NCBI RefSeq assembly: GCF_029991245.1
Contig: NZ_JAIVFO010000023.1
Location: 1 to 39,226, forward strand
Reading direction: 5' to 3'
DNA: 39,226 nt
From: Xanthobacter autotrophicus
GTDB taxonomy: Bacteria; Pseudomonadota; Alphaproteobacteria; Rhizobiales; Xanthobacteraceae
Notes under the pieces: generated by a model
The model's input: only the letters and a program-made list of their open reading frames with translations
Told to the model about the DNA's origin: nothing
The model's database searches: none
Translations under genes and position numbers: made by a program
In this document: one piece after another, positions 25,115 to 35,714 of the stretch
How positions within the stretch are numbered: the first letter of the stretch is position 1
How the letters are laid out: each line of letters begins with the position of its first letter

Positions 25115-26134
25115 TCATCGCGGCGCCATCCCGGTGAAGTGCAGGACGCTCGCGACCACCACCACGGCAACCAGCGAGATCGGCAGGAACACCTTCCAGC
25201 CGAGTCGCATGAGCTGGTCGTAGCGATAGCGCGGCACCATGGCCTTCGCCATGGCGAAGAGGAAGAACATGAAGCACAGCTTGATGACGAACCACACCAG
25301 GCCCGGCACCCAGGTGAAGGGCGGGAACGGCAGCGGCGAGAGCCAGCCGCCGAGAAACAGGATGGTCGCCATGGCGCACATGGTCATGATGGCCACGTAC
25401 TCGCCGAGCATGAACAGCAGGTAGGGCGTCGAGCCGTATTCGGTCATGAAGCCCGCCACCAGCTCCGACTCCGCTTCCACGAGGTCGAAGGGCGGGCGAT
25501 TGGTCTCGGCCAGGGCCGAGATGAAGAAGATCACGAACATGGGCAGGAGCGGCAGGACATACCAGTTCAGGAAGCCGAACCGGCCGTTCTGCGCCTCGAC
25601 GATGGCCGAGAGGTTGAGCGAGCCCGCGCACATCAGCACCGTGATGATGACGAAGCCGATGGACACCTCGTAGGACACCATCTGCGCGGCGGAGCGCAGG
25701 GCCGCCAGGAAGGGGTACTTCGAGTTCGAGGCCCAGCCGCCCATGATGATGCCGTACACGCCCAGCGACGAGATGGCAAAGATGTAGAGCACGCCCACGT
25801 TCAGGTCGGCGATCACCCAGCCCTTGGCCAGCGGCACCACCGCCCAGGCGGCGAGCGCCAGCACGCAGGTCACCAGCGGGGCGAGCAGGAAGATCGCCTT
25901 GTTGGCGCCCGCCGGAATGGTGGGCTCCTTGAACACGAACTTCAGAAGGTCCGCGAACGACTGGAACAGGCCGAACGGGCCCACCACGTTCGGCCCGCGC
26001 CGCAGCTGCACCGCCGCCCAGATCTTGCGGTCGGCAAGCAGGATGAAGGCGATGAAAACCAGGAGCGCCACGAGCAGAGCAAGACTCTGCCCGAGGATGA
26101 TCAGCACCTGGATAAGAGTATCCTGCCAGTTCAT
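25115..26134 (-). CDS. nuoH: NADH-quinone oxidoreductase subunit H
   Basis: 339 aa, about eight helices. It forms the quinone channel with NuoB and NuoD. Signature regions: [27 protein letters not shown] and [33 protein letters not shown], which contain the conserved charged residues of the E-channel. Start [16 protein letters not shown] has a good family fit. Confidence 0.96.
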   Translation of the reverse strand: MNWQDTLIQVLIILGQSLALLVALLVFIAFILLADRKIWAAVQLRRGPNVVGPFGLFQSFADLLKFVFKEPTIPAGANKAIFLLAPLVTCVLALAAWAVVPLAKGWVIADLNVGVLYIFAISSLGVYGIIMGGWASNSKYPFLAALRSAAQMVSYEVSIGFVIITVLMCAGSLNLSAIVEAQNGRFGFLNWYVLPLLPMFVIFFISALAETNRPPFDLVEAESELVAGFMTEYGSTPYLLFMLGEYVAIMTMCAMATILFLGGWLSPLPFPPFTWVPGLVWFVIKLCFMFFLFAMAKAMVPRYRYDQLMRLGWKVFLPISLVAVVVVASVLHFTGMAPR

Positions 26135-26189
26135 GTCCTCGATCCCGTGCCGCTTGCAGCTGTCCCGTTCACGCGCGCCACCATCCCCG

Positions 26190-28268
26190 TCACTCCGCCG
26201 CCTGCGCCGTCGCCGCGAGGCGCAGGGCAGAGCACTCGGCCATCACCGCGGAGGCGCGGGCGATGGGGTTGGTGAGGAAGAAGTCCTCGATGGGCAGCGC
26301 GAAGGCTGCCTTGTCCACGGTGCCACCGGCCTGCGCCAGCGCCGACACCGCCGCCGGGTCCGCCGCCGCCACCTCGTCCACATGGCCGAGATGGGGATAG
26401 GCGGCAACCAGTTGCGCCCGGAGCGCCAGCACGTTGTCGAACGGCAGGGTCTGGCCCAGAACCTCCGACAGCGCGCGCAGGATGGCCCAGTCCTCGCGCG
26501 CCTCGCCGGGCGGGAAGGCGGCACGATTGGCGAACTGCACCCGGCCTTCGGTGTTCACATAGAGGCCGGACTTTTCCGGATAGGCGGCGCCGGGAAGGAT
26601 CACATCCGCCCGGTGAGCGCCGGTGTCGCCATGGGTGCCGAGATAGACCACGAAGGCGCCGGGGGCGACCTCCACCTCGTCGGCGCCCAGGAGGAACGCG
26701 ACGTCGAGGCCGCCCGGAGCAGTCATGGCCGCCACATCGAGGCCACCCGCGCCCGGCACCGCGCCCACGTCGAGGCCACCGACCCGGGCCGCGGCGGTGT
26801 GGAGCACCGCAAAGCCGTTCCAGCCGTCCTTTACCGCACCGCAGGCAACCGCGACACGCGCCGCCAGCGCCAGCACGGCGGCGCCGTCCGGCCGCGCCAG
26901 AGCCCCCTGCCCGATGATGATGAGCGGACGCTCCGCCTTGCGCAGCACGTCGCCGAACGCACCGGTGCCGGCGAGGTCGGACAGGCTGTCCGGGCCGGCG
27001 CCGAGGTATTCATAGGGGTAGGTCAGGTCCACCTTGGTCCCGACCAGGCCCACCTTGAGCCCACCCTGCCGCCAGCGCTTGCGGATGCGCGCGTTGATGA
27101 CGGAAGCCTCATGGCGCGGATCGGTGCCCACCAGCAGGATGGCGTCCGCCGCCTCGATACCGGCGATGGTGGGGTTGAACACGTAGGTGGCGCGGCCCAG
27201 CGCCGGGTCGAGCGTCGCGCCGTCCTGGCGGCAGTCGATGTTGGCCGAGCCCAGCTTGCCGATCAGCGTCTTGAGCGCGAACACCTCTTCCACGCTGGCG
27301 AGGTCGCCGACGATGGCGCCCAGCTTCGCCGCCGGAGCCGCCTTCACCTTGGCTGCGATGGCGGCGAACGCCTCGCTCCAGGACGCAGCGACCAGCCGGC
27401 CGTCCTTGCGCACATAGGGGCGGTCGAGGCGCTGGACCTTCAGGCCGTCCCACACATAGCGGGACTTGTCGGAGATCCACTCCTCGTTCACGAGGTCGTT
27501 GTTGCGCGGCAGGATGCGCATGACCTCGCGGCCGCGGGTGTCGATGCGGATGTTGGAGCCTACCGCGTCCATCACGTCGATGGACTCGGTCTTGATCAGC
27601 TCCCACGGCCGGGCATGGAACTGGTAGGGCTTGTGGGTGAGCGCGCCCACCGGGCACAGGTCGGCCACATTGCCCTGCATCTCGGAGCGCATGGCGTGCT
27701 CGAGATAGGTGGTGATCTCCATGTCCTCGCCGCGGCCGATGGCGCCGAGGTCCGGCACGCCGGCCACTTCCGTGGAGAAGCGTACGCAGCGGGTGCACTG
27801 GATGCACCGGTTCATGGAGGTGCGCACCAGCGGACCGATGTATTTGTCCTCAACGGCGCGCTTGTTCTCGGCGAAGCGCGAGGTATCCGCGCCATAGGCC
27901 ATGGCCTGGTCCTGCAGGTCGCACTCGCCGCCCTGGTCGCAGATCGGGCAATCCAGCGGGTGGTTGATGAGCAGGAACTCCATCACCCCTTCGCGGGCCT
28001 TCTTCACCATGGGGCTCCTGGTGAGCACCACGGGCGGCTCGCCGTTCGGGCCGGGACGCAGGTCCTTCACCGCCATGGCGCAGGAGGCGGTGGGCTTGGG
28101 CGGGCCGCCCTTCACTTCCACCAGGCACATGCGGCAATTGCCGGCAATGGACAGGCGCTCATGGAAGCAGAAGCGCGGAATCTCGACGCCCGCCGCCTCG
28201 CACGCCTGGAGCAGCGTGTACTCGGCCGGGACATCGACTTCTGTGCCGTCGACGACGATCTTCGCCAT
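26190..28268 (-). CDS. nuoG: NADH-quinone oxidoreductase subunit G
   Basis: 692 aa from ATG 28268 with GAGG 8 nt upstream; a GTG three codons earlier is less likely. The N-terminal ferredoxin-like domain has the 2Fe-2S cysteines ([21 protein letters not shown]), followed by the [14 protein letters not shown] block with its upstream His (HPLDCPIC, N5 type) and [16 protein letters not shown] and [15 protein letters not shown] (4Fe-4S). The C-terminal part is a molybdopterin-oxidoreductase-like domain without cofactor binding, ending in an Ala-rich stretch. Length is typical of alphaproteobacterial/mitochondrial-type NuoG rather than the ~900-aa enterobacterial form. Confidence 0.95.
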   Translation of the reverse strand: MAKIVVDGTEVDVPAEYTLLQACEAAGVEIPRFCFHERLSIAGNCRMCLVEVKGGPPKPTASCAMAVKDLRPGPNGEPPVVLTRSPMVKKAREGVMEFLLINHPLDCPICDQGGECDLQDQAMAYGADTSRFAENKRAVEDKYIGPLVRTSMNRCIQCTRCVRFSTEVAGVPDLGAIGRGEDMEITTYLEHAMRSEMQGNVADLCPVGALTHKPYQFHARPWELIKTESIDVMDAVGSNIRIDTRGREVMRILPRNNDLVNEEWISDKSRYVWDGLKVQRLDRPYVRKDGRLVAASWSEAFAAIAAKVKAAPAAKLGAIVGDLASVEEVFALKTLIGKLGSANIDCRQDGATLDPALGRATYVFNPTIAGIEAADAILLVGTDPRHEASVINARIRKRWRQGGLKVGLVGTKVDLTYPYEYLGAGPDSLSDLAGTGAFGDVLRKAERPLIIIGQGALARPDGAAVLALAARVAVACGAVKDGWNGFAVLHTAAARVGGLDVGAVPGAGGLDVAAMTAPGGLDVAFLLGADEVEVAPGAFVVYLGTHGDTGAHRADVILPGAAYPEKSGLYVNTEGRVQFANRAAFPPGEAREDWAILRALSEVLGQTLPFDNVLALRAQLVAAYPHLGHVDEVAAADPAAVSALAQAGGTVDKAAFALPIEDFFLTNPIARASAVMAECSALRLAATAQAAE

Positions 28269-28386
28269 CACTTCCACCTCGCCTTATGCCGCCCGTACAC
28301 GGCGGGAGACACGGCGCAACGCGCCGGACCTCCCATGTCAGTCCCAAACCCCGCCTGTCGCGACGCGCGCGCCAAGCGGGACATTC

Positions 28387-29688
28387 TCACTCCGCCGCCA
28401 CCGGAACCGGGTCCGGATGCGGGTTGGCGGCATACTGGTCGATCCGCTCTTCGATCACGTGACGATAGTGGCGGATGAGGCCCTGCACCGGCCACGCGGC
28501 GGCGTCGCCCAGCGCGCAGATGGTGTGGCCCTCGATCTGGGTCGTCACTTCCAGCAGCATGTCGATCTCGCGCTTCTGGGCGCGACCCTCGGCCATGCGG
28601 TTGACCACGCGCCACATCCAGCCGGTGCCTTCGCGGCAGGGCGTGCACTGGCCGCAGCTCTCATGCTTGAAGAAGGCGGAGATGCGGGCGATGGCCTTGA
28701 TGATATCCGTGGACTTGTCCATCACCAGCACGCCGGCCGTGCCGAAGGACGACTTCACCGCGCGGGTGCCGTCGAAGTCCATGATCAGGTCTTCGCACTG
28801 GTCCGCCGGGATCACCGGGCAGGACGCGCCGCCGGGGATGATGCCGAGCAGGTTGTCCCAGCCGCCGCGCACGCCGCCGCCATGCTTGTCCACCAGCTCC
28901 CGGAACGGGATGCTCATGGCCTCTTCCACCACGCAGGGCGTGTTCACGTGGCCGGCCAGGCTGAACAGCTTGGTGCCCACGTTGTTCGGCCGGCCGATGG
29001 AGGAGAACCACGCCGCCCCGCGCCGCAGGATGGTGGGGGCCACCGCGATGCTCTCCACGTTGTTCACCGTGGTCGGGCAGCCATAAAGGCCCATGTTGGC
29101 CGGGAATGGCGGCTTCAGCCGCGGCATGCCCTTCTTGCCCTCGAGGCTCTCCAGCAGCGCCGTCTCTTCGCCGCAGATATAGGCGCCGGCGCCGTGATGC
29201 ACATAGAGGTCGAAGGGGTAACCGTAGACGTTGTCCTTGCCGATCAGACGGGCCTCGTAGGCCTCGTCGATGGCCGCCTGCAGGCGGTTGCGCTCAAAGA
29301 TGTACTCGCCGCGCACGTAGATGTAGGCGGCGTGGGCGCCCATGGCGAAGGAGGCGATCAGGCAGCCCTCGATCAGCGTGTGCGGATCGTTGCGCATGAT
29401 CTCCCGGTCCTTGCAGGTCCCGGGCTCGGATTCGTCAGCGTTGACCACGAGATAGTGGGGGCGGCCGTCGGACTGCTTGGGCATGAAGGACCACTTCATG
29501 CCGGTGGAGAAGCCGGCCCCGCCACGACCGCGCAGGCCGGAGGCTTTCATCTCGTTGATGATCCAGTCGCGGCCCTTTTCCAGGATGGCCTTGGTGCCGT
29601 CCCAGTTGCCGCGGGCGTACGCGCCCTTCAGGCCGAAGTCCTGAAGACCGTAGATATTGGTGAAGATGCGGTCCTTGTCGGCGAGCAT
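28387..29688 (-). CDS. nuoF: NADH-quinone oxidoreductase subunit F
   Basis: 433 aa from ATG 29688 ([16 protein letters not shown]), 5 nt after the nuoE stop; the frame upstream overlaps nuoE and is rejected. It holds the NADH site, FMN and cluster N3. Motifs: [16 protein letters not shown] (FMN/NADH), [35 protein letters not shown] and [16 protein letters not shown] (three Cys of N3), with the fourth Cys in [11 protein letters not shown]. The 118-bp gap to nuoG contains no gene. Confidence 0.97.
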   Translation of the reverse strand: MLADKDRIFTNIYGLQDFGLKGAYARGNWDGTKAILEKGRDWIINEMKASGLRGRGGAGFSTGMKWSFMPKQSDGRPHYLVVNADESEPGTCKDREIMRNDPHTLIEGCLIASFAMGAHAAYIYVRGEYIFERNRLQAAIDEAYEARLIGKDNVYGYPFDLYVHHGAGAYICGEETALLESLEGKKGMPRLKPPFPANMGLYGCPTTVNNVESIAVAPTILRRGAAWFSSIGRPNNVGTKLFSLAGHVNTPCVVEEAMSIPFRELVDKHGGGVRGGWDNLLGIIPGGASCPVIPADQCEDLIMDFDGTRAVKSSFGTAGVLVMDKSTDIIKAIARISAFFKHESCGQCTPCREGTGWMWRVVNRMAEGRAQKREIDMLLEVTTQIEGHTICALGDAAAWPVQGLIRHYRHVIEERIDQYAANPHPDPVPVAAE

Positions 29689-29693
29689 GGCGG

Positions 29694-30374
29694 TCACTCC
29701 CCGGAAGTCGGCGCGGATGCGCCGGATGTGGGGGCCTCGGCTGCGGGAACCACAGGCGCCACGTCGTGCGCATACAGAGCCGGATCGGTCAGCACCCGCG
29801 CGCCGCCCTCGGGCTCGGAGCCGTGGCGGCTGTTCTGCGGGCCGATCTTCACCGGACGGCCGGCCACGAGATCGTCGAGCAGCTTCTCGAAAGTCTCGGG
29901 CGTCAGGTCCTCGTAATAATCGTCGTTGATCTGCACCATGGGCGCGTTGGTGCAGGCGCCAAGGCATTCCACCTCCAGCCAGGAGAGCTGGCCGTCCGCG
30001 CTCACATGGCGTTCCGGGCCGATCTTGCGGCGGCAGACGTCGCGGATCTCCTCGGCGCCGCGCAGCATGCAGGGGGTGGTGCCGCAGAGCTGCACGAAGT
30101 GCCTGCCCACCGGCTCCAAGTTGAACATGGTGTAGAAGGTGGCGATCTCCAGCACCCGGATGTTCGCCATGCCGAGGCGTTCCGCGACCGCGCGGATGGC
30201 CGGCTCGGGCAGCCAGCCGCCGGCGGACTTCTGGGCTTCCCAGAGCAGGGGCACCACGGCGCTGGCCTGACGGCCCTCGGGATATTTCGCGGTCAGCTTC
30301 TGAGCGATGGCCTCAAGCTCCGGCGTGAAGTCGAAGCTCTCGGGCTGCTCTGCGGCGAGGCGGCGGACGGACAT
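29694..30374 (-). CDS. nuoE: NADH-quinone oxidoreductase subunit E
   Basis: 226 aa. Binds 2Fe-2S cluster N1a near FMN: C97 and C102 in [11 protein letters not shown]137 and C141 in [12 protein letters not shown]. The C-terminal 40 residues, rich in Ala/Pro/Ser/Thr ([15 protein letters not shown]), extend beyond the usual core, as seen in several alphaproteobacteria. Gap to the nuoD stop is 74 bp. Confidence 0.95.
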   Translation of the reverse strand: MSVRRLAAEQPESFDFTPELEAIAQKLTAKYPEGRQASAVVPLLWEAQKSAGGWLPEPAIRAVAERLGMANIRVLEIATFYTMFNLEPVGRHFVQLCGTTPCMLRGAEEIRDVCRRKIGPERHVSADGQLSWLEVECLGACTNAPMVQINDDYYEDLTPETFEKLLDDLVAGRPVKIGPQNSRHGSEPEGGARVLTDPALYAHDVAPVVPAAEAPTSGASAPTSGE

Positions 30375-30448
30375 GGCTCAGATCCCGGAACGTGCGGCGC
30401 GCGAAGCGTGCGCCGGCATCGGGCGGAGGGAGGAGGAAAGGCGGGCCA

Positions 30449-31657
30449 TCAGCGGTCCACCTCCCCGAACACGATATCGAGCGATCCCAGCACCGCCGAC
30501 ACGTCGGCGAGCATGTGGCCGCGGCAGAGGAAATCCATCGCCTGCAGATGGGCGAAGCCCGGCGCGCGGATCTTGCAGCGATACGGCTTGTTGGTGCCGT
30601 CGGAGACGAGATAGACGCCGAACTCGCCCTTGGGCGCCTCGACGGCCGCATAGACGTCGCCGGCCGGCACGTGGAAGCCCTCGGTGTAGAGCTTGAAATG
30701 GTGGATGAGCGCTTCCATGGAGCGCTTCATCTCGCCCCGCTTGGGCGGCACGATCTTGTTGTCGGTGGTGGAGACCGGACCCGTCTCCTTCAGCAGGCGT
30801 TCCACGCACTGCTTCATGATCTTCGTGGACTGGCGCATCTCTTCCATGCGCACCACGTAGCGGTCGTAGCAGTCGCCGTGCTTGCCGATGGGGATGTCGA
30901 AATCCAGCTCGGAATAGCACTCGTAGGGCTGGGCGCGGCGCAGGTCCCAGGCGGCGCCGGAGCCGCGCACCATCACGCCGGAAAAGCCCCAGGCCAGCGC
31001 GTCCTCCAGCGTCACCACGCCGATATCCACGGTGCGCTGCTTGAAGATGCGGTTTTCGGTGACGAGGCCGTCGAGATCGTCGCACAGCTTCAGGAACGGG
31101 TCGCAGAAGGCGCCGATGTCCTCCACCAGCGCGCGCGGCAGGTCCTGGTGCACGCCGCCGGGACGGAAATAGGCCGCATGCATGCGGCTGCCCGAGGCGC
31201 GCTCATAGAAGATCATGAGCTTCTCACGCTCCTCGAAGCCCCACAAAGGCGGGGTCAGCGCACCCACGTCCATGGCGAACGTGGTCACATTGAGGAGGTG
31301 GGACAGCAGGCGCCCGATCTCGGAATACAGCACGCGGATGAGCTGGCCGCGCTTGGGAACCTCGATGCCCAGCAGCTTTTCCGCCGCGAGGCAGAAAGCG
31401 TGCTCCTGGTTCATGGGGGCGCAATAGTCGAGCCGGTCGAAATAGGGCACGGCCTGAAGATAGGTCTTGGCCTCGATGAGCTTTTCGGTGCCGCGGTGCA
31501 GGAGGCCGATATGCGGGTCCACCCGCTCGACCACCTCGCCGTCCAGCTCCAGCACGAGGCGCAGCACGCCGTGCGCGGCAGGATGCTGCGGGCCGAAATT
31601 GATCTGGAAGTTCCGGACCTTGTCGGCCGGCTTCATCTCGTCGGCGATGTCAACCAT
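30449..31657 (-). CDS. nuoD: NADH-quinone oxidoreductase subunit D
   Basis: 402 aa from ATG 31657, with GAGGGAG 6 nt upstream; a TTG at 31672 overlaps the nuoC stop and is less likely. The 49-kDa subunit homologous to [NiFe]-hydrogenase large chains, lining the quinone site. Characteristic sequences are [22 protein letters not shown] (with the HPAAHG loop), [26 protein letters not shown], and the C-terminal [27 protein letters not shown] end. Confidence 0.97.
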   Translation of the reverse strand: MVDIADEMKPADKVRNFQINFGPQHPAAHGVLRLVLELDGEVVERVDPHIGLLHRGTEKLIEAKTYLQAVPYFDRLDYCAPMNQEHAFCLAAEKLLGIEVPKRGQLIRVLYSEIGRLLSHLLNVTTFAMDVGALTPPLWGFEEREKLMIFYERASGSRMHAAYFRPGGVHQDLPRALVEDIGAFCDPFLKLCDDLDGLVTENRIFKQRTVDIGVVTLEDALAWGFSGVMVRGSGAAWDLRRAQPYECYSELDFDIPIGKHGDCYDRYVVRMEEMRQSTKIMKQCVERLLKETGPVSTTDNKIVPPKRGEMKRSMEALIHHFKLYTEGFHVPAGDVYAAVEAPKGEFGVYLVSDGTNKPYRCKIRAPGFAHLQAMDFLCRGHMLADVSAVLGSLDIVFGEVDR

Positions 31658-31668
31658 AAGGCGCTCCC

Positions 31669-32298
31669 TCAACCGGCCTTGGGGGGAACGGGCGGCTGGC
31701 CCGAGGCCTTCTCGTCACCGGGAAGGACGTAGTCCACGCCCTCCCACGGGGAGAGGAAGTCGAAGTTGCGGAATTCCTGCGGCAGGCGCACCGGCTCGTA
31801 GACCACGCGCTTCTGCTCGTCGTCGTAGCGCACCTCCACGAAACCCGTGGTCGGAAAGTCCTTGCGCAGCGGGTGGCCGTCGAAGCCGTAGTCGGTGAGC
31901 AGGCGGCGCAGTTCCGGGTGGCCGGTGAACAGGATGCCGTACATGTCGTAGGCCTCCCGCTCGAACCAGTTGGCGCCCACGAAGACCGAGCAGATGGAGG
32001 GAACCGGGGTGTCCTCGTCGGTCTCCACCTTCAGGCGGATGCGCACGTTCTGCTTCAGCGACAGCAGGTGGTAGACCACGTCGAAGCGCTTCTCGCGGGC
32101 CGGATAGTCGACGCCGCACACGTCCACGATGCAGTGGAACAGGCAGGCCGGATCGTCCCGCAGGAAGGTCACGGCCTTCACGATCTGGGCCGGCTCGATC
32201 TGGAGCGTCAGTTCGCCGTAGGCCAGGGCGGAGCCGAGCACGACGCCGGGAAGGGCCGCCGATACGTGCGCCGCGAGGTCGTTGAGGGTCTCGTCCAT
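31669..32298 (-). CDS. nuoC: NADH-quinone oxidoreductase subunit C
   Basis: 209 aa, the 30-kDa subunit, separate from NuoD (no CD fusion). The signature [39 protein letters not shown] is intact, as is the N-terminal [14 protein letters not shown]. The C-terminal [22 protein letters not shown] is a Pro-rich tail. Gap of 15 nt after nuoB. Confidence 0.96.
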   Translation of the reverse strand: MDETLNDLAAHVSAALPGVVLGSALAYGELTLQIEPAQIVKAVTFLRDDPACLFHCIVDVCGVDYPAREKRFDVVYHLLSLKQNVRIRLKVETDEDTPVPSICSVFVGANWFEREAYDMYGILFTGHPELRRLLTDYGFDGHPLRKDFPTTGFVEVRYDDEQKRVVYEPVRLPQEFRNFDFLSPWEGVDYVLPGDEKASGQPPVPPKAG

Positions 32299-32313
32299 CG
32301 AATTGCTCCCGGC

Positions 32314-32898
32314 TCAGCGCTCGATGGTGCCGATGCGGCGAATCTTCTTCTGCAGCAGCAGCACGCCATACAGCAGCGCTTCCGCAGTGGGCGGGCAGCC
32401 CGGCACGTAGATGTCCACCGGCACGATGCGGTCGCAGCCGCGCACCACTGCATAGGAGAAGTGGTAGTAGCCGCCGCCATTGGCGCAGGAGCCCATGGAG
32501 ATAACGTAGCGCGGCTCCGGCATCTGGTCGTAGACCTTGCGCAGGGCCGGGGCCATCTTGTTGGTGAGCGTGCCGGCGACGATCATCACGTCCGACTGGC
32601 GCGGCGAGGCGCGCGGCGCGAAGCCGAAGCGCTCCACGTCGTAGCGCGGCATGGAGACCTGCATCATCTCCACGGCGCAGCAGGCGAGGCCGAAGGTCAT
32701 CCACATGAGCGAGCCGGTGCGCGCCCAGGTGATGAGGTCGTCGGCGGTGGTGAGGATGAAGCCCTTGTCCGCCAGCTCTGCGTTGATCTCCTTGAAGAAG
32801 GGATCATCCGCGCCCACGGGGCGGCCGGTGGAGGGATCGACGATGCCCTGGGGGGCGGGCGCGATCTCGGGCTTGGTGGCCGAAGGGGTCAGTCCCAT
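32314..32898 (-). CDS. nuoB: NADH-quinone oxidoreductase subunit B
   Basis: 194 aa from ATG 32898, overlapping the last 10 bp of nuoA; a longer frame to 33117 is only the nuoA shadow. Carries cluster N2: C73 and C74 in [11 protein letters not shown]138 in [13 protein letters not shown]168 in [11 protein letters not shown] roughly 30-residue N-terminal extension ([20 protein letters not shown]) precedes the core, as in many alphaproteobacteria. Confidence 0.96.
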   Translation of the reverse strand: MGLTPSATKPEIAPAPQGIVDPSTGRPVGADDPFFKEINAELADKGFILTTADDLITWARTGSLMWMTFGLACCAVEMMQVSMPRYDVERFGFAPRASPRQSDVMIVAGTLTNKMAPALRKVYDQMPEPRYVISMGSCANGGGYYHFSYAVVRGCDRIVPVDIYVPGCPPTAEALLYGVLLLQKKIRRIGTIER

Positions 32899-33254
32899 TC
32901 CAGAGCTCCCTTGCGCCATTCGTAGATGAAGCCGACCGTGAGGACGCCGAGGAACGCCATCATCGACCAGAAGCCGAGGTCGCCGAGGCCGCCGAACGTG
33001 ACGGCCCACGGAAACAGGAAGGCCACTTCCAGGTCGAAGATGATGAACAGGATGGCGACGAGGTAGAAGCGCGCGTCGAAGGTCATGCGCGCATCGTCGA
33101 ACGCATTGAAGCCGCATTCGTAGGCCGACAGCTTCTCCGGGTCCGGATTCTGATAGGCCACGAGGAAGGGCGATACGAGCAAGGCAAGCCCGATCACCAG
33201 CGACACGCCGATGAAAATCACCACCGGCAGATAATCCATGAGCAACGCGTTCAT
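32889..33254 (-). CDS. nuoA: NADH-quinone oxidoreductase subunit A
   Basis: 121 aa, three helices; first gene of the operon. ATG 33254 has GAGGTG 8 nt upstream; the frame upstream to 33608 is Arg/Pro-rich and lacks membrane character. Core motifs: [42 protein letters not shown] with the conserved Cys/Glu loop. The following nuoB is translationally coupled by overlap. Confidence 0.96.
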   Translation of the reverse strand: MNALLMDYLPVVIFIGVSLVIGLALLVSPFLVAYQNPDPEKLSAYECGFNAFDDARMTFDARFYLVAILFIIFDLEVAFLFPWAVTFGGLGDLGFWSMMAFLGVLTVGFIYEWRKGALEWD

Positions 33255-33299
33255 TTTGCTCGCACCTCGGGGCGCAGGATCGGGGCTAGAAGCGGCGCA

Positions 33300-33320
33300 G
33301 ATCGTCGCATCACGACGATC
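33300..33320. repeat. Perfect hairpin with CATCA loop upstream of nuoA
   Basis: GATCGTCG and CGACGATC pair perfectly around CATCA, 46 bp upstream of the nuoA start. It shares the loop and the GATC-containing arms with the hairpin at 15202-15230, so it may be a degenerate member of the same repeat family or a 5' leader structure of nuo mRNA. Confidence 0.45.
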
Positions 33321-33654
33321 GGGCGATGCGCTTGAAGCGTTACCGCGCCGTTCGGCTAGAGGAATTCGAAACGACGCCGCAGCCTTATCGCAGCGCCAGA
33401 TGGGAGGCAAGTGCGCGCTTAGGCGAAGGTGCCGTCCCATCCCGGCGACAGATGCGGGCATGAACCGGGCACCTTCCGCGGTCGCGCTCCCGTTTCGGCG
33501 CCGACAGCCGGCAAATGCGGCGGGACGCTCCGTCACGAAAGGCCGCGGCGCAAGGGCCATGGCCGGCCGGTCAGACCCGAACGGAGGTCTGCTGTCCCCG
33601 TGCGACACAATGCCATTCGCCGGGACTGTTGATGCGCTTCGGCGTGATCACCTT

Positions 33655-33690
33655 GGAAAAGGGCAGGAAACGGGAAAAGGGCAGGAAACG
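33655..33690. repeat. 18-bp tandem direct repeat
   Basis: GGAAAAGGGCAGGAAACG occurs twice without a mismatch (33655-33672 and 33673-33690), upstream of the nuo operon. Purine-rich; role unknown. Confidence 0.8.
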
Positions 33691-33883
33691 GCCCCCCGCC
33701 CGGACGCCGCAGCCCTGCGGAATCACGGCCTGCCCGCTGGACTCCGGGGACCGGCAAGGCCGGCATCAAGGCCGGCAGGATGACGCGATTCTCCGCCGGC
33801 GACTTTGAACCGCGCCAGCACCTCGCCGTTCCAGGCGCCGGCAACCGGTCAATGTCGCCCCGCTGCGGCCGGGATTGGGTTTT

Positions 33884-33915
33884 TTGACCGGCGCGCGGTG
33901 AGTCGCGCCGGTCAA
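33884..33915. terminator. 12-bp hairpin downstream of the DUF3300 gene
   Basis: TTGACCGGCGCG pairs perfectly with CGCGCCGGTCAA around an 8-nt loop, 26 bp past the DUF3300 stop. On that gene's transcript the stem is followed by an A-run and not a U-run, so classical intrinsic termination is not clear. Confidence 0.5.
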
Positions 33916-33941
33916 GACCGAGGGGCGTTCAGCCCGCCATG

Positions 33942-35564
33942 TCAGCGGCGCCCGCCGCGGCCCCCACCCCGCATCTGCGCTCCGCCGCCGCGCATCTGCG
34001 GGGCACTGCGCATCTGGGAACCACCCCGCATCTGGGGTTGGCTGCGCATCTGCGGGGCGCCGCCGCTCCGCACCTGCGGACGCCCCGAGTATCCCCCGGG
34101 ACGAACCTGCTGCGGACGGACCGAAGGCTTGCCGCCTCCGCCACCCTTCTTCATCTGCGACCCGCCGCGCGACGGAGCCTGCTTCATCCCGCTGGACCCG
34201 CCCGGCTTCCCGCCCGGCCCGCCGGGTTTCGCACTGGGGCCACCGGGGCCACCGGGCTTGCCGGGACCACCCGGGCCGCCCGGCTTGCCGGGCCCGCCAG
34301 CACCTCCAGGTCCACCGGGGCCGCCCGGTTTTCCCAATCCGCCGGGACCGCCGGGACCACCGGGACCGCCCGGTTTACCTAATCCGCCGGGGCCACCGGG
34401 ACCGCCCGGCTTGCCAGGCCCGCCCGCGCCACCGGGCAGAAAGCCCGGTCCGCCGGGGCCGCCCGGGCCTCCAGGCTTGCCAGGGCCGCCGGGCCCACCC
34501 GGCTTGCCCGGAAGCGGCTTGCCGGGATTCGGCTTCCAGGGCTGCCCGCCCCCGGGGCCGGGGCCACCCCAGTGACCGGGGCCTCCCGGACCACCAGGGC
34601 CGCCGGGCCCGCCCGGACCACCCGGGCCTCCGGGACCGCCCGGCCACCCGCCGGGGCCACCCGGACCGCCCGGCCAGCCACCCGGCGGGCGCGGCGGCGG
34701 CGGGCGCCAGCCGGGATAGCCGGGCCACACCGGCGGATAGACCCAGCCGCGTCCCCAGTTCCACGAATTGTTCCAGGCATTGCCCACCAGCACGCCCGCG
34801 CCGAAGGCCAGCAGCCCCACGCCGGCGGCGGTGTAGATGGTCGAGTAGTCATATTCGGGCACATAGAGCACGGTCGGGTCGGCCGAGGTGATGTAGACGA
34901 CGCTGCGCCCGCCCTCCTCGCGCCGCGTCACCACCTGCCTGTCGTTGGTCTTGAGCGAGCCCACCGCCTCGGCCTTGGCGCGCAGCGCCTGGATGGCCAC
35001 CGAGACATCCTCGGGCTGCGTCACGAAGGCAAAGCCGATGGACTGGGTCGAGTCCAGGTTCTCGTTCAGCTTGGCCACCACGGTGGGAAAGCGCACCATC
35101 GCCTTCACCGAGGGGTCCCACGTCTGCGTGTCGGCGCCGGAGAAATTGCCCTTGCTCACCGCCGTCTTGTTGCGCTCGATCCAGCGCTGGGCCTGCACCA
35201 GGTCCAGCGGATAGACGGTGGCCGGCAGCAGTTGCGCCAGCAGCGTGTCGGGGTAGAGGGCATAGGGGGCGAGCAGCGCCTCCAGCTCGGCGAGCGTGTA
35301 GCGCAGTTGGGCGTCCTGCGCCGCAGCGGGGGGCGGCACGCCGACGCTCGCATCCGGCGGCGCCGGCGTGGGGGGAGCCGGCATGGGGGGAGCCGGCGTG
35401 GGAGCGACTGCAGGCGGTGGAGGCGCGACGATGGCCGGCTGCCCCGCATCGGGCAGCGGCGCCTGCGCCAGTGCCGGATAAACGCTGGTGGTCCACCCGA
35501 ATGCCAATGCGACCGCGAGGCGCGACCACCCCGCCAGTTCCCGGCGACGACCGGACAGTGCCAT
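33942..35564 (-). CDS. DUF3300 protein with collagen-like Gly/Pro-rich region
   Basis: 540 aa from ATG 35564 (GGGAGG upstream); the frame is open to 35690 without a ribosome site. A signal peptide ([30 protein letters not shown]) is followed by a Pro/Ala linker with PAPPxPAPP repeats, then the DUF3300 domain ([33 protein letters not shown] to about residue 240, with the [18 protein letters not shown] end). A hydrophobic glycine-zipper-like segment ([18 protein letters not shown]) follows. Residues ~281-456 are dominated by GGPGGPGG and [11 protein letters not shown] triplets, and the C-terminus repeats QMRGG/PQMRS and ends in GRGGRR. DUF3300 has no known function. Secreted or envelope location and a structural or adhesive role are inference. 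No collagen-hydroxylation genes are near. Confidence 0.8.
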   Translation of the reverse strand: MALSGRRRELAGWSRLAVALAFGWTTSVYPALAQAPLPDAGQPAIVAPPPPAVAPTPAPPMPAPPTPAPPDASVGVPPPAAAQDAQLRYTLAELEALLAPYALYPDTLLAQLLPATVYPLDLVQAQRWIERNKTAVSKGNFSGADTQTWDPSVKAMVRFPTVVAKLNENLDSTQSIGFAFVTQPEDVSVAIQALRAKAEAVGSLKTNDRQVVTRREEGGRSVVYITSADPTVLYVPEYDYSTIYTAAGVGLLAFGAGVLVGNAWNNSWNWGRGWVYPPVWPGYPGWRPPPPRPPGGWPGGPGGPGGWPGGPGGPGGPGGPGGPGGPGGPGHWGGPGPGGGQPWKPNPGKPLPGKPGGPGGPGKPGGPGGPGGPGFLPGGAGGPGKPGGPGGPGGLGKPGGPGGPGGPGGLGKPGGPGGPGGAGGPGKPGGPGGPGKPGGPGGPSAKPGGPGGKPGGSSGMKQAPSRGGSQMKKGGGGGKPSVRPQQVRPGGYSGRPQVRSGGAPQMRSQPQMRGGSQMRSAPQMRGGGAQMRGGGRGGRR

Positions 35565-35714
35565 GCTGACCTCCCTTGTCCCCGGACGCCTGAAAACACA
35601 CACGTCAGGACGCCGGGCCGGTTGGTGCCAAACCAGGGCGCGGTCTTTTCTGGCCGCCACGAAGGCCCGCACGAGCCAGACAATGCGCAATTCCCGAGGC
35701 GCCGTCTACTCGGG

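Larger units (their letters stand above)
33255..33941. other. 687-bp gene-free region upstream of nuoA
   Basis: It must hold the nuo operon promoter (minus strand), but I could not identify a confident -35/-10 pair. Contents: a GATCGTCG-CATCA-CGACGATC hairpin (33300-33320), an 18-bp perfect tandem duplication (33655-33690), a run of AAGGCCGGCA-type motifs (33754-33779) and a 12-bp-stem hairpin (33884-33915). Open frames here have no domain I recognise. Confidence 0.5.

Noticed and set aside
34195-34720. Repetitive DNA considered as CRISPR or minisatellite
   Set aside because: Repeats are imperfect 9-bp units within one continuous reading frame that encode Gly-Pro triplets; no spacers.
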